Positions 1-8,497 of a DNA stretch of 59,247 nt are shown one piece after another. The first letter of the stretch is position 1. The number at the start of each line of letters is the position of its first letter. The stretch is from positions 1 through 59,247 of the forward strand of contig JARKPC010000058.1 in assembly GCA_029975435.1 (NCBI GenBank), written 5' to 3'. Source of the DNA: Propionivibrio sp. (lineage in GTDB: Bacteria; Pseudomonadota; Gammaproteobacteria; Burkholderiales; Rhodocyclaceae). Below the pieces are notes generated by a model. The model was not told the DNA's origin. It saw only the letters and a list, made by a program, of their open reading frames with translations, and did not search any database. A program made the position numbers and the translations under genes.

Positions 1-271
1 TCGCTGCGTCCTGTGCACGCGCTGCATGCGGGCATGCGAGGAAGTGGAGGGGGCGCGGACGTGGAACGTCATGGGGCGCGGCATCAATTCGGTGATGATC
101 ACCGACCTGCACCAGCCTTGGGGTGAGTCACATTCGTGCACCTCATGCAGCAAATGCGTTCACGTGTGTCCGACCGGGGCGCTGAGCGAGAAGGGGTGCG
201 CCGTCGGCGAGATGGTGCCGCGGGAAAACGTGTTTACCTACCTCAAGTCGATGCGCTATAGCGGGCGGTAA
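1..271 (+). CDS. hoxU: HoxU-like diaphorase subunit, C-terminal fragment
   Basis: The gene is cut by the left edge; the frame opens at base 2 and stops at TAA 269-271. The fragment carries two ferredoxin-type cysteine sets, [11 protein letters not shown] near its start and [14 protein letters not shown] in the middle, each able to bind a [4Fe-4S] cluster. The spacing, and the [11 protein letters not shown] and QPWGES stretches between them, are typical of HoxU, the iron-sulfur electron-transfer subunit of the NAD-linked bidirectional [NiFe] hydrogenase, homologous to part of complex I NuoG. The usual partners hoxY and hoxH do not follow; the next gene lies on the other strand. The hydrogenase subunits must therefore lie upstream outside the window, or this is a diaphorase used by another enzyme. 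Confidence 0.75.
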   Translation, partial: RCVLCTRCMRACEEVEGARTWNVMGRGINSVMITDLHQPWGESHSCTSCSKCVHVCPTGALSEKGCAVGEMVPRENVFTYLKSMRYSGR

Positions 272-311
272 GCCGGGGGCAAAGCCCCCGGTCCGCAGTC
301 GGCTGCTGCCA

Positions 312-3077
312 TCACTGCCATCCGAAACGCCGGTCGTAGAAGCCTTTCATCGCCTGCGCCAGGAACATGTAGCCGGCGAGAATCAGCGCGAGTATCGGGA
401 AGTAGCTGAGCGGCAGGGCCTGTAGCTTGAAGTAGTGCGCCACCGGCCCCATCGGTATGAATATCCCGATGGCCATGATCAGCATCGTCGCCACCATCAG
501 CGGCGCTGCGGGTCGGCTTTGCAGGAAGGGGATCTTGCGCGTGCGGATCATGTGCACGATCAGTGTCTGCGTCATCAATCCCTCGATGAACCAGCCGGAC
601 TGGAACAGGGTCTGCATCTCCGGTTTGTCGGCGCCGAAGACGAACCACATGATCGCGTAGGTCGCGATGTCGAACACCGAGCTGATCGGGCCGAAGAACA
701 GCATGAAACGCCCGATGTCGCCGGGGTTCCAGCGCTGCGGCTGCGTCAGAAGTTCCTCGTCGACGTTGTCGAACGGAATGGCGATCTGCGAGATGTCGTA
801 GAGCAGGTTCTGCACCAGCAGGTGCATCGGCAGCATCGGCAGGAAGGGGATGAAGGCGCTGGCGACGAGCACCGAGAAGACGTTGCCGAAGTTCGAGCTG
901 GACGTCATCTTGATGTACTTGAGCATGTTGGCGAAGGTCTTGCGGCCCTCGATCACGCCTTCCTCGAGCACCATCAGGCTCTTTTCGAGGAGGATGATGT
1001 CGGCGGCTTCCTTGGCGATGTCCACCGCCGTATCCACCGATATGCCGATGTCCGCCGTGCGCAGCGCCGGGGCGTCGTTGATGCCGTCGCCCATGAAGCC
1101 GACGACGTGCCCGTTGGCCTTGAGCATGCGCACGATGCGCTCCTTGTGCGCGGGGGTCAGCTTGGCGAAGACGTTGTGCGTTTCAACGACGGCGGCGAGT
1201 TCCGCGTCGCTCATCCGTTCGACGTCGTTGCCCAGCAGCATGCCCTGCTGTTCGAGCCCGACCTCGCGGCAGATCTTGGCCGTGACGAGGTCGTTGTCGC
1301 CGGTCAGCACCTTTACCGCGACGCCGTTCGCGGCCAGCGCTTCCAACGCCGGCGCGGTCGATTCCTTGGGCGGATCGAGGAAGGCGACGTAACCGATCAG
1401 CGTCAGCTCGGCCTCGTCGGCGATGCTGTAGGTCTCCTTGCGCGGCGGGATTTCCTTGGCCGCCACAGCGACGACGCGCAGGCCTTCCTCGTTGAGATCA
1501 GCCGTTACCGCGCGGATGCGTTGCAGCAGATCCTCGCTCAGCGGCTCGACGGCATCGCCGTGGCGCACACGCGTGCAGATGGAAAGAATTTCCTCGACGG
1601 CGCCCTTGCAGATCAGCTCGTGGTGGTCCTCGCGCTCGCTGACGACCACCGACATGCGGCGGCGCGTGAAGTCGAACGGGATTTCATCGACTTTGCGGTA
1701 GTTGCGCACCGGGTCGAGTTCGCGTTGCACGTCCACGTGCTCCAGCACCGCGACGTCGAGCAGATTCTTCAGGCCCGTCTGGTAGTAGCTGTTGAGGTAG
1801 GCCATCTCCAGCACGTCGTCGGAATCCTCGCCCCAGACGTCGACGTGGCGCGCGAGGAATATCTTGTCCTGCGTCAGTGTGCCGGTCTTGTCCGTGCACA
1901 GCACGTCCATCGCGCCGAAGTTCTGGATCGCGTCGAGGCGCTTGACGATGACCTTCTTGCGCGAGAGGAACACGGCGCCCTTGGCCAGCGTCGAGGTGAC
2001 AATCATCGGCAGCATTTCCGGCGTAAGACCCACGGCGATCGACAGCGCGAAGAGTAGCGCCTCCATCCAGTCGTGCTTGGTCACGCCGTTGATGAACAGC
2101 ACCAGCGGCGCCATCACGAACATGAAGCGGATCAGCAGCCAGGCTACCTTGTTTACGCCGGCCTGGAACTGCGTCGGCGCGCGGTCCGTCGTCGTGACGC
2201 GCTGCGCCAGCGCGCCGAAGTAGGTGCGGTTGCCGGTATTGATGACGACCGCCGTGGCCGATCCGGAGACAACGTTGGTGCCCATGAACACGACGTTTTC
2301 CAGTTCGAGTGGATTGGCTGTGTCGCCGTTGCGCTGCAGGGCGAACTTCTCCACCGGTAGCGATTCACCCGTCATGGCCGCCTGGGCGACGAACAGGTCT
2401 TTCGCCACCAGTACGCGGCAGTCCGCCGGGATCATGTCGCCAGCCGAGAGGACGATCACGTCGCCGGGCACCAGCATGTTGATCGGCAGTTCAACGCGCT
2501 GCGCGGCCTTGACGTGCAGATGCACGCCGAAGTACTGCTCGGCGATGGGCTCCGCGTCTTCGGAGATGTCGCGGCGGATTACCGTGGCGGTGTTGCTCAC
2601 CATCGCCTTCAGCGCTTCGGCCGCCTTGTTCGACTTGGCTTCCTGCCAGAAGCGCAGGGCAGTCGACAGCACGACCATTGAGCCGATCACCAGCGCCGCC
2701 TTCATGTCCTCGGTGAGGTACGAAATGATGGCCAGCAGCGTCAGCAGCAGGTTGAAGGGGTTGCGGAAGCAGTGCCACAGGTGCAGCCACCAGGGCAGCG
2801 GCTTCTCGTGCTCGACTTCGTTGGGGCCGACCCTCTCGCGGATCGTCTCGGCTTGCGCCTCGCTAAGTCCGTCGATGTGGCTGTCGACCTTACGGAGCAG
2901 GGCGTCGGCGTCCATCCGTGCGGCTTCGACGAGCGCGTTGGCCAGCACCGGCGGCATCTCCCGGCTGATCCCGGTACGCGAGAGCGTGTCCAGCAGCGCC
3001 AGCCGGCGGAAATGGTGGGCAAAATGGCGGGCATGGAGGAAGCCCGCGAAAAACTGCTTCAACAGGGTGAGTTTCAT
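312..3077 (-). CDS. mgtA: Magnesium-translocating P-type ATPase MgtA
   Basis: This 921-residue protein is a full-length P-IIIB ATPase that imports Mg2+ across the inner membrane. It shows the phosphorylation loop DKTGTLT with the acceptor Asp at about residue 396, the TGES actuator motif, the GDGINDAPAL hinge, and a C-terminal block of hydrophobic helices after the IILLEKSLMVLEEGV stretch. The N-terminal 100 residues are the usual cytoplasmic extension. The start at 3077 is preceded by a GGAGAAG ribosome binding site. It is a single-gene unit read toward the left edge, tail to tail with the hoxU-like gene. Expression is probably controlled by the long leader described separately. Confidence 0.96.
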   Translation of the reverse strand: MKLTLLKQFFAGFLHARHFAHHFRRLALLDTLSRTGISREMPPVLANALVEAARMDADALLRKVDSHIDGLSEAQAETIRERVGPNEVEHEKPLPWWLHLWHCFRNPFNLLLTLLAIISYLTEDMKAALVIGSMVVLSTALRFWQEAKSNKAAEALKAMVSNTATVIRRDISEDAEPIAEQYFGVHLHVKAAQRVELPINMLVPGDVIVLSAGDMIPADCRVLVAKDLFVAQAAMTGESLPVEKFALQRNGDTANPLELENVVFMGTNVVSGSATAVVINTGNRTYFGALAQRVTTTDRAPTQFQAGVNKVAWLLIRFMFVMAPLVLFINGVTKHDWMEALLFALSIAVGLTPEMLPMIVTSTLAKGAVFLSRKKVIVKRLDAIQNFGAMDVLCTDKTGTLTQDKIFLARHVDVWGEDSDDVLEMAYLNSYYQTGLKNLLDVAVLEHVDVQRELDPVRNYRKVDEIPFDFTRRRMSVVVSEREDHHELICKGAVEEILSICTRVRHGDAVEPLSEDLLQRIRAVTADLNEEGLRVVAVAAKEIPPRKETYSIADEAELTLIGYVAFLDPPKESTAPALEALAANGVAVKVLTGDNDLVTAKICREVGLEQQGMLLGNDVERMSDAELAAVVETHNVFAKLTPAHKERIVRMLKANGHVVGFMGDGINDAPALRTADIGISVDTAVDIAKEAADIILLEKSLMVLEEGVIEGRKTFANMLKYIKMTSSSNFGNVFSVLVASAFIPFLPMLPMHLLVQNLLYDISQIAIPFDNVDEELLTQPQRWNPGDIGRFMLFFGPISSVFDIATYAIMWFVFGADKPEMQTLFQSGWFIEGLMTQTLIVHMIRTRKIPFLQSRPAAPLMVATMLIMAIGIFIPMGPVAHYFKLQALPLSYFPILALILAGYMFLAQAMKGFYDRRFGWQ

Positions 3078-3124
3078 TTTCTTCTCCGTTGCGCCCGGCG
3101 CGTCTCACCCGTTGGGTCGGGCGG

Positions 3125-3166
3125 TCACTCGGGCGGCGGTTGATGAGGGTCGGGGTCGGTAGGCAT
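3125..3166 (-). CDS. MgtL-like leader peptide candidate (13 aa)
   Basis: A 13-codon ORF ending 47 nt upstream of mgtA encodes MPTDPDPHQPPPE. Six of 13 residues are proline, and the Asp-Pro-Asp-Pro pattern recalls enterobacterial MgtL, which begins with an acidic-proline stretch. In MgtL such a sequence stalls or destabilises ribosomes when Mg2+ or charged tRNA-Pro is low and thereby turns on mgtA. There is no clear ribosome binding site in front of this ATG, but a well-initiated 27-residue ORF stops 17 nt upstream, so re-initiation is possible. GTG 3311-3313 also opens the same frame. Function is inferred from position and composition only. Confidence 0.45.
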   Translation of the reverse strand: MPTDPDPHQPPPE

Positions 3167-3183
3167 AGTCTGGTGGGCGAGTG

Positions 3184-3267
3184 TTACAAAGGCGTCAAGG
3201 CCGGAATGGCTGGCGGACGCAACAAAAAAAGGCGGCGTGACCGCTGGGAGGCATTGATGAAACGCAT
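3184..3267 (-). CDS. Short upstream ORF in mgtA leader (27 aa)
   Basis: An ATG at 3267 preceded by AAAGGAGAAAACC, among the best ribosome binding sites in the window, opens a 27-residue ORF ending with TAA at 3184. The peptide begins MRFINASQRSRRLFLL and ends RPPAIPALTPL, with four prolines in the last ten residues. It lies in the mgtA leader, so it is a candidate regulatory leader peptide. Codons 8-15 overlap a GC-rich hairpin followed by seven T, so translation could interfere with premature termination. It resembles no protein I recognise, and a leader role is inferred from position. Confidence 0.5.
   Translation of the reverse strand: MRFINASQRSRRLFLLRPPAIPALTPL
3224..3244 (-). terminator. 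Possible attenuator inside the mgtA leader ORF
   Basis: Read on the minus strand, GCGG-TCACG-CCGC forms a four-base-pair all-GC stem followed by one C and seven consecutive T. This is a short intrinsic-terminator shape located inside the 27-residue leader ORF. The stem is weak for a terminator, so this is a candidate only. Confidence 0.25.
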
Positions 3268-3622
3268 GGTTTTCTCCTTTCGCTTGAAACAGGCGAAGGT
3301 CCTTCGCAGGCACTGGTTCGGCCGCAGGGCGCTTCGATGTGACGGGCGCGCGAACGGCTGCAACCTGCCGGCCGCGAGGGTCGGCAATGTCCGTGACCGT
3401 CCCCTGTCCCGCAGGAGAGGAACGATCGGTCAGTCTGTCGAGAAAGCATGGATGCGACCTTCCGGTCGCGTTGTGAATGCCGCCTCGCGTTTTCGGCGCG
3501 ATGGCGGCGGGGGAAACCTGCGCGCTATCTTGCCGTGATCTCGCCGGCTACACGAACCGGCAATCTACTGTCACTCGAACAAGTGCCCACTCGGGGTCTC
3601 CGCAGTTATGAAAACGGGGCGG

Positions 3623-3653
3623 ATTATACGTCCGGAGAACGACGATGGGTCAA
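3623..3653 (-). promoter_or_regulatory. Candidate sigma-70 promoter of mgtA
   Basis: On the minus strand TTGACC (3648-3653) and a perfect TATAAT (3623-3628) are separated by 19 bp. Both boxes are strong, although the spacer is two bases longer than ideal. Transcription would start near 3616, giving the roughly 540-nt mgtA leader. Confidence 0.45.
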
Positions 3654-3845
3654 CGTCAATGGCGATCCGGACTGTTCGTCGCGCGGCACGTCACGAGGGC
3701 GTGGCAGCATTGGTTCAACCTGACAATCTTGAGGGTTCCGATCAGGTCGGTGGAAGAAGAAAAATTCCGGCGGTGCGCAATACTTCACATCTCCGTATTT
3801 TCAATGGCGCTAGGCTGAGCATGTCTGCAACCGGAGAAGTAGAAA

Positions 3846-5801
3846 ATGCCCTCGCACAAGCGCGGAACGCTCGCCGTACTGGGTCTGTGTACATTCCTGT
3901 CTTTTGGCGCCGCCGCCGTTGGCCTCGGCGAGCTGCGTGTGACGAGTCCGCTGGGCGCACCCTTCCGCGCGGAGATTCCGGTGCAGAGTCCGTCATCTTC
4001 GACCAACGCAGGGTGTTTCCACCTGTCCACCAGTTCTCCCGACGCCATGGACGATACGCCCTGGCTTTCGGAAGCGCACATCGCCCTGGAGCCCGATCCG
4101 GCCCGGCTGGTCATCACTTCGCGGAGACCGGTGTTCGATCCCGTGGTCCAGTTGGCTATCTATACCGGCTGCGGTACGTATCTCACGCGCCATTATATCG
4201 CGCTGCTCTCGCCGGCGAAGGAGCATCCCCGTGACCTTCCTGTCGTCGCGCGTATCGCTGAAGGCCGCGAAAAGACGTCGCTTGAGCCGGCAAAGCCCGT
4301 TAACAAAGCGCCGCGCGCCGTTTCAAACGCTTCCAGGCGCGGCGGGCGCGTGGCCTTGCCGGGGGAAACGGCGGCCGATATGGCTCGTCGCCTGTTCCCG
4401 CATAATGCGACTGCGCAGCGGCATTTCGTGCGCCGGATGGTGGCGCTCAACCCGGAGTGGCTGACGTCCGTCGCCGGCGATGAGCCATTGCCCGAAGGTG
4501 TCGACCTGAAGTACCCGCAACCTCCTGCCGGCCAACCGGCTACCGCGCGCCCGGCGGGTCCGTCGAGTACGACCAGCGCAGATGCAAAATCAGTAAAAAC
4601 ACCGGAAAAGAAACCGGAGACGAGAACCGGCGACCGGCTGGTGCTTTCTCCCAGCGAGCCATTGCCCATGGAGGTGGCGTCCGTGCCGCCGACCGCAGGC
4701 GAGATCAACAAGCGAATCGGCGACTTGGAACGGCAAATCGACTCGATGCGCTCGCAGCTAAATGGACTGCGCGCCGAATTTCCAACGCCGCCTCCCGCCA
4801 TCCAGACCTTGCTCGCGGAAATGGAAACCCGGCTTCTGGCGGTCGAACTGAACGTCGCGCGCATCAGCCTGGCGAATCTGTCCGCGGAGAAGCCGAAGGT
4901 TGCGACCGTCACTGCGGAGGCAGACGAGGCCAAGCTTGCAGGGGGTGAAAAGGCGGTGCCCGTGCCAGCGGCACCTCCGGAAGCGAAGGCCGCTCCGGCA
5001 GCGGCGCCGGCCTTGGCGGAAACGAAACCGGCACAGGGGTTCGACATCGGTGTTGTTCTCCTCGGCGTTTTCGGTCTTGGCGTGGGGTTGAGTGTTGTCC
5101 TGTTGCGGCAATCGAAACGGCGCACAGGCCATTCGCCAAGTGAGGAGAGCATTTCCAGCGTCATGGCCAAGGTTCGCGAAGCTACCGAAGAAGCGCCGGA
5201 ACCGGTTCAACTCGCCCGCGGCGTCGTTGACCTCACGGATCCTCAGACAGTCCTCGAGATGCCTGATGACGCGGCAGGGAAATCCGGCTCGCCGAGCGTT
5301 TCCGGTGACATCGAGGAAATCGAGCAGCCGGTCGAGTTGGCCAACATCATGATCGTCTACGGGCAACTGCAGAGCGCGATCGAAGTGCTCAGGAATTTCG
5401 TCGAAGCGCACCCCAGGGAATCGCTCAGGAGTTCATTGCGCCTGCTCGAATTGTTCAAACAGGCTGACCTGCGTGACGACTTCGAAGCCCTGGCCGGTCA
5501 ACTCCCCGCACGTTTCAACGTTGCGGCGCCGCATTGGGAAGGTGGGCAAATCCCCGCGGCAGAAACCGACCATGAGGCGGAAGATCGCGTGCAGGGACGT
5601 CCAGCTGACCTGATTGCCATGTTGCCGTCACATGTTCAAGGGCAGGTCGTTGGGCTTTGGGGAACACGTAGCTGCATTGACTTTCTGCGGCGGATCTTGC
5701 GCGATAACCGTGAAGGGACGCGCAAAGGGTTCAGTGTGGTGGAGACTCAGGCCATGTTGAGGCTGATGAAACTGGTGGAAAGCGACATTCGATGCGGCTA
5801 G
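3846..5801 (+). CDS. FimV-like polar landmark protein
   Basis: This 651-residue protein opens with a signal-like hydrophobic stretch and the GLGELRVTSPLGAPFRAEI segment characteristic of the FimV N-terminal domain. A LysM-like peptidoglycan-binding region follows (about residues 160-220), then a proline/alanine-rich linker with a predicted coiled coil around 280-330, one membrane helix at about 400-422 (IGVVLLGVFGLGVGL), and a cytoplasmic acidic part with a TPR-like stretch near 490-560. This is the order in FimV/HubP proteins, which bind peptidoglycan and organise the cell pole for type IV pili and twitching. It is shorter than the roughly 900-residue Pseudomonas FimV. The ATG at 3846 has a GGAGAAG site upstream. 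It stands alone. Confidence 0.8.
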   Translation: MPSHKRGTLAVLGLCTFLSFGAAAVGLGELRVTSPLGAPFRAEIPVQSPSSSTNAGCFHLSTSSPDAMDDTPWLSEAHIALEPDPARLVITSRRPVFDPVVQLAIYTGCGTYLTRHYIALLSPAKEHPRDLPVVARIAEGREKTSLEPAKPVNKAPRAVSNASRRGGRVALPGETAADMARRLFPHNATAQRHFVRRMVALNPEWLTSVAGDEPLPEGVDLKYPQPPAGQPATARPAGPSSTTSADAKSVKTPEKKPETRTGDRLVLSPSEPLPMEVASVPPTAGEINKRIGDLERQIDSMRSQLNGLRAEFPTPPPAIQTLLAEMETRLLAVELNVARISLANLSAEKPKVATVTAEADEAKLAGGEKAVPVPAAPPEAKAAPAAAPALAETKPAQGFDIGVVLLGVFGLGVGLSVVLLRQSKRRTGHSPSEESISSVMAKVREATEEAPEPVQLARGVVDLTDPQTVLEMPDDAAGKSGSPSVSGDIEEIEQPVELANIMIVYGQLQSAIEVLRNFVEAHPRESLRSSLRLLELFKQADLRDDFEALAGQLPARFNVAAPHWEGGQIPAAETDHEAEDRVQGRPADLIAMLPSHVQGQVVGLWGTRSCIDFLRRILRDNREGTRKGFSVVETQAMLRLMKLVESDIRCG

Positions 5802-5963
5802 GCTTTCCCCAAACGATAGCGAATTCCATCGCTGCGGTTCGGCATAGAAATCGGATATCGTAGGTTCAGAATGACGGCATGTGAGTTGGCCGCGCGATGT
5901 GAGTTGTGTCAGCGCTGGTGATGCCCATGATCGCCTGTACTCATGTCCGCGTTGCGTCGAAAT

Positions 5964-6857
5964 TCAGCCCATCGCCGCTTGCAGCATGTCGATGAACGCG
6001 CGTGTTTTCGCCGGCATCAGCCGGCGCCCCGGGAATACCGCCCAAGCGGTGTGAGAGGGAGGACACCAGTCGGGCAAGACGCGGCGCAGTTCGCCGCTGC
6101 GTACCTTGGGTTGCGCGAAGTATTCCGGGACGGACGCAATGCCGACTCCTCCGATGGCCAGCCTGATCAGCAGTTCCGGGGAGTTCGCCGTGGCCGATCC
6201 GGGCGGCAGTCCGTGCCAGGTGTCGTTGCCTCGGCGCAGCGACCAGGCGAGGGGCTCGCCGTTGCGTCCAAGCAGGCGCAGGGATTTGTGCTGGTTCAGA
6301 TCGTCTGGTTCGGCCGGGTCGCCGAATTCCGCCAGATACGACGGCGCGGCGTAGAGACCGCCCCGGAATTCGGCAATCCGCCGGGCGGCCAGCAGGGCGT
6401 CATCGGGAAGGTCGCCCATGCGGATGGCGATATCGAAGTTTTCCGACAAGAGATCGACGCGACGCGGCGACAGGTCGAGTTCCAGCGACACGGCAGGATG
6501 CAAGGCGATAAAAGCGGCGAGCATGTCGGTTAGCAGCAGGTTGGCGAAATCGCTTGGCATCGATACCCGCAGCCGCCCGCTCGGGCGCGCCTGACGGAAT
6601 TCGGAGAGCGCCTTTACGGCATCGATTTCGGCGGCCACTTGCTGCGCGTGTTCCAGCAGTTGCTGGCCGAACTCGGTCAGCGTCAGGCGGCGGGTGGTAC
6701 GCAGCATCAGCCGCTCGCCGAGGGCTTCCTCGAGTTGCGTGATCCGCCTTGATACCGTCGATTTCGGCAATCCCATGCGTTCGGCGGCGCGGCTGAAGCT
6801 GCTGGCTTCGGCGACACGGGCGTAGATCAGCAGGTCGTTGGGTTCGTATTGTTCCAT
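5964..6857 (-). CDS. LysR-family transcriptional regulator
   Basis: This 297-residue protein has a LysR winged helix-turn-helix at residues 5-65 ([23 protein letters not shown]) and a substrate-binding-like effector domain from about residue 90. It diverges from azoR, the classic arrangement for a LysR protein controlling its neighbour, so azoR and the pirin gene are the likely targets. The N-terminus [15 protein letters not shown] matches the usual family start, supporting ATG 6857. No ribosome binding site precedes that ATG, and a palindrome overlaps it, which suggests weak or autorepressed translation. The effector is unknown; quinones or other electrophiles are a guess from the neighbours. 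Confidence 0.9.
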   Translation of the reverse strand: MEQYEPNDLLIYARVAEASSFSRAAERMGLPKSTVSRRITQLEEALGERLMLRTTRRLTLTEFGQQLLEHAQQVAAEIDAVKALSEFRQARPSGRLRVSMPSDFANLLLTDMLAAFIALHPAVSLELDLSPRRVDLLSENFDIAIRMGDLPDDALLAARRIAEFRGGLYAAPSYLAEFGDPAEPDDLNQHKSLRLLGRNGEPLAWSLRRGNDTWHGLPPGSATANSPELLIRLAIGGVGIASVPEYFAQPKVRSGELRRVLPDWCPPSHTAWAVFPGRRLMPAKTRAFIDMLQAAMG

Positions 6858-6869
6858 GGGTGGAACAAT
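6848..6869. promoter_or_regulatory. Perfect palindrome over the LysR start codon
   Basis: ATTGTTCCA (6848-6856) and TGGAACAAT (6861-6869) form a perfect 9-bp inverted repeat around TGGG. It overlaps the first codons of the LysR gene and lies about 80 bp upstream of azoR. It contains the T-N11-A spacing typical of LysR binding sites and is the obvious candidate for the regulator's own operator. Confidence 0.65.
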
Positions 6870-6950
6870 GTTATCCGATATGAGGGATTCTCACACGGGT
6901 TTAGAACAAATACAGTGAGGCCATCGCAACCGTCATCCAAGGAGATACGC

Positions 6951-7547
6951 ATGAACGTTCTGCAAATCAATGCCAGCGCCCGCCAAGGCGCGAATTCGAC
7001 CCGCGTCGCAGATTCCCTCGTCGCTCGCCTGCAAGCTGCCAATCCCACCGCGCAGATCGTCGTGCGCGATCTGGCCGCGAATCCGCATCCGATCCTCGAC
7101 GAAGCGACGCTCGGCGCTTTGTTTACCCCGGCCGACAAGCGCACCCCGGCGCAGGCTGCGCGCGTGGCGCTGGACGATGCGCTGATCGCCGAAGTGCAGG
7201 CGGCCGACGTGATCGTGCTCGGCGTGCCGATGTACAACCTCGGCGTCCCGGTGCAGTTGAAAAGCTGGATCGACGCGATCGCCCGAGCCGGCGTGACCTT
7301 CCGCTACACGGAGAAGGGTCCGGAAGGTTTGCTCAAGGGCAAGAAGGTCTACGTCGGCTTGGCGCGCGGCGGGCGTTACCGCGACACGCCGTTCGATACC
7401 CAGGTGCCATACCTGAAGACCGTGCTCGGTTTTCTCGGCATGACCGACGTGCATTTCGTCTATGCCGAAGGTCTGAATATGGGAGCCGAGGCGGCACGGC
7501 AAGGCTTCGCCGAAGCCGAGGCAGAGATCGCCGCGGCGATTGCCTGA
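6951..7547 (+). CDS. azoR: FMN-dependent NADH-azoreductase / quinone reductase
   Basis: This 198-residue flavodoxin-fold protein belongs to the AzoR family, dimeric FMN enzymes that reduce quinones and azo compounds with NADH by two-electron transfer. Visible marks are the FMN phosphate loop [15 protein letters not shown] at the N-terminus, [26 protein letters not shown] around residue 95, and the ARGG turn. The ATG at 6951 has AAGGAG in front. The frame is open further upstream, but that part crosses the intergenic operator region. It is divergent from the LysR gene and followed by a pirin gene 21 bases on, so a quinone or electrophile stress unit is plausible. Confidence 0.93.
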   Translation: MNVLQINASARQGANSTRVADSLVARLQAANPTAQIVVRDLAANPHPILDEATLGALFTPADKRTPAQAARVALDDALIAEVQAADVIVLGVPMYNLGVPVQLKSWIDAIARAGVTFRYTEKGPEGLLKGKKVYVGLARGGRYRDTPFDTQVPYLKTVLGFLGMTDVHFVYAEGLNMGAEAARQGFAEAEAEIAAAIA

Positions 7548-7568
7548 ACACTGAAAGGAGGATGCATC

Positions 7569-8438
7569 GTGAAACGAGTTCAAACGAGTGAACAGGTAAG
7601 CCGCTCGCGTTCCGTCGAGCGGCTGGTGGCCGGCAAGGCGACGTCGGACGGCGCCGGCGTGAAGCTCACCCGCGTGCTGACGCAAGGGTTGCAGCATCGG
7701 CTCGATCCCTTCCTGATGCTCGACGCTTTCGGCAGCGACAAGGCGGACGACTACATCGCCGGGTTTCCCGATCATCCGCATCGCGGCTTTGAAACCGTCA
7801 CCTACATGATTGCCGGGCGGATGCGCCATCGCGACAGCGCCGGGCACGAGGGGTTGCTGGAGAATGGCGGCGTACAGTGGATGACGGCGGGGCGCGGCGT
7901 GATCCACTCCGAACTCCCCGAGCAGCAGGCCGGGGTGATGGAAGGCTTCCAGTTATGGCTGAACCTGCCCGCGCGCGACAAGATGTGCGCGCCGTGGTAC
8001 CGCGATTTCGCCGCGGGCGACCTGCCGCGCTTCGTCACCGACGAGGGCGCGGAGGTGACGGTGATCGCCGGGGAAAGCCACGGTGTGGCCGGCGCGGTGA
8101 CGCGCGAGGCGACGGAACCGCTGTATCTCGACATCCATCTGCCAGCCGGCAGCCGTTTCGCGCAGACCTTGCCAATCGGACACAACGCCTTCCTCTACGT
8201 GTATCGCGGCGAGGTTGAGGTTGCCGGCAACGCCATTCCTGTTCAACGCATGGCGATTCTGTCCAACGATGCGGACGCGGACGGGGTGGTGATCGAATCT
8301 GCGCGCGAATCGCGCGTCTTGCTGATTGCCGGACAACCTCTGAAAGAAGCGGTTGTCCAATATGGACCGTTCGTCATGAACAGCGAACAGGAAGTCTATC
8401 AGGCGCTCGCCGACTATCGCGACGGGCGGTTGGCCTGA
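7569..8438 (+). CDS. Pirin family protein
   Basis: A 289-residue bicupin protein of the pirin family. The metal-binding motif is visible in FPDHPHRGFETVTYMIAGRMRHRDS (about residues 60-85), with the histidines and glutamate that hold a mononuclear iron, followed by the GGVQWMTAGRGVIHSE block. Some pirins have quercetin 2,3-dioxygenase activity; others are regulators. It starts at GTG 7569, which has AAGGAGG upstream, and lies 21 bases behind azoR, so the two are probably co-transcribed. Pairing of pirin with a quinone reductase points to handling of quinones or phenolic compounds. Confidence 0.92.
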   Translation: MKRVQTSEQVSRSRSVERLVAGKATSDGAGVKLTRVLTQGLQHRLDPFLMLDAFGSDKADDYIAGFPDHPHRGFETVTYMIAGRMRHRDSAGHEGLLENGGVQWMTAGRGVIHSELPEQQAGVMEGFQLWLNLPARDKMCAPWYRDFAAGDLPRFVTDEGAEVTVIAGESHGVAGAVTREATEPLYLDIHLPAGSRFAQTLPIGHNAFLYVYRGEVEVAGNAIPVQRMAILSNDADADGVVIESARESRVLLIAGQPLKEAVVQYGPFVMNSEQEVYQALADYRDGRLA

Positions 8439-8497
8439 GCCGGTGTGGACTCAAGTTGCTCGTGGCGCGCGTGGTTTTTTGGTGAAGGACGCGAAAC

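Larger units (their letters stand above)
3078..3616 (-). promoter_or_regulatory. Long mgtA 5' leader
   Basis: The 768 bases between mgtA and the fimV-like gene hold no ordinary protein gene. Counting from the promoter at 3623-3653, the mgtA transcript would carry a leader of about 540 nt. On the minus strand it contains a perfect 6-bp hairpin with a GGAA (GNRA) loop (3454-3469), an inverted repeat GCGAAGG/CCTTCGC (3292-3306), a strong ribosome binding site, a 27-residue ORF (3184-3267), a GC hairpin followed by seven T (3224-3244), and a 13-residue Pro/Asp-rich ORF (3125-3166). I did not find the conserved M-box (ykoK) core. The layout resembles the mgtA leaders of enterobacteria in principle; its function here is inferred. 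Confidence 0.6.

Noticed and set aside
435..2057. 540-residue open frame opposite mgtA
   Set aside because: Histidine/arginine/leucine-rich composition typical of the shadow of a GC-rich gene; mgtA is unmistakable on the other strand.
3268..3610. M-box (ykoK) Mg2+ riboswitch in the mgtA leader
   Set aside because: The conserved GUGAGGCUCC-like core was not found on the minus strand.
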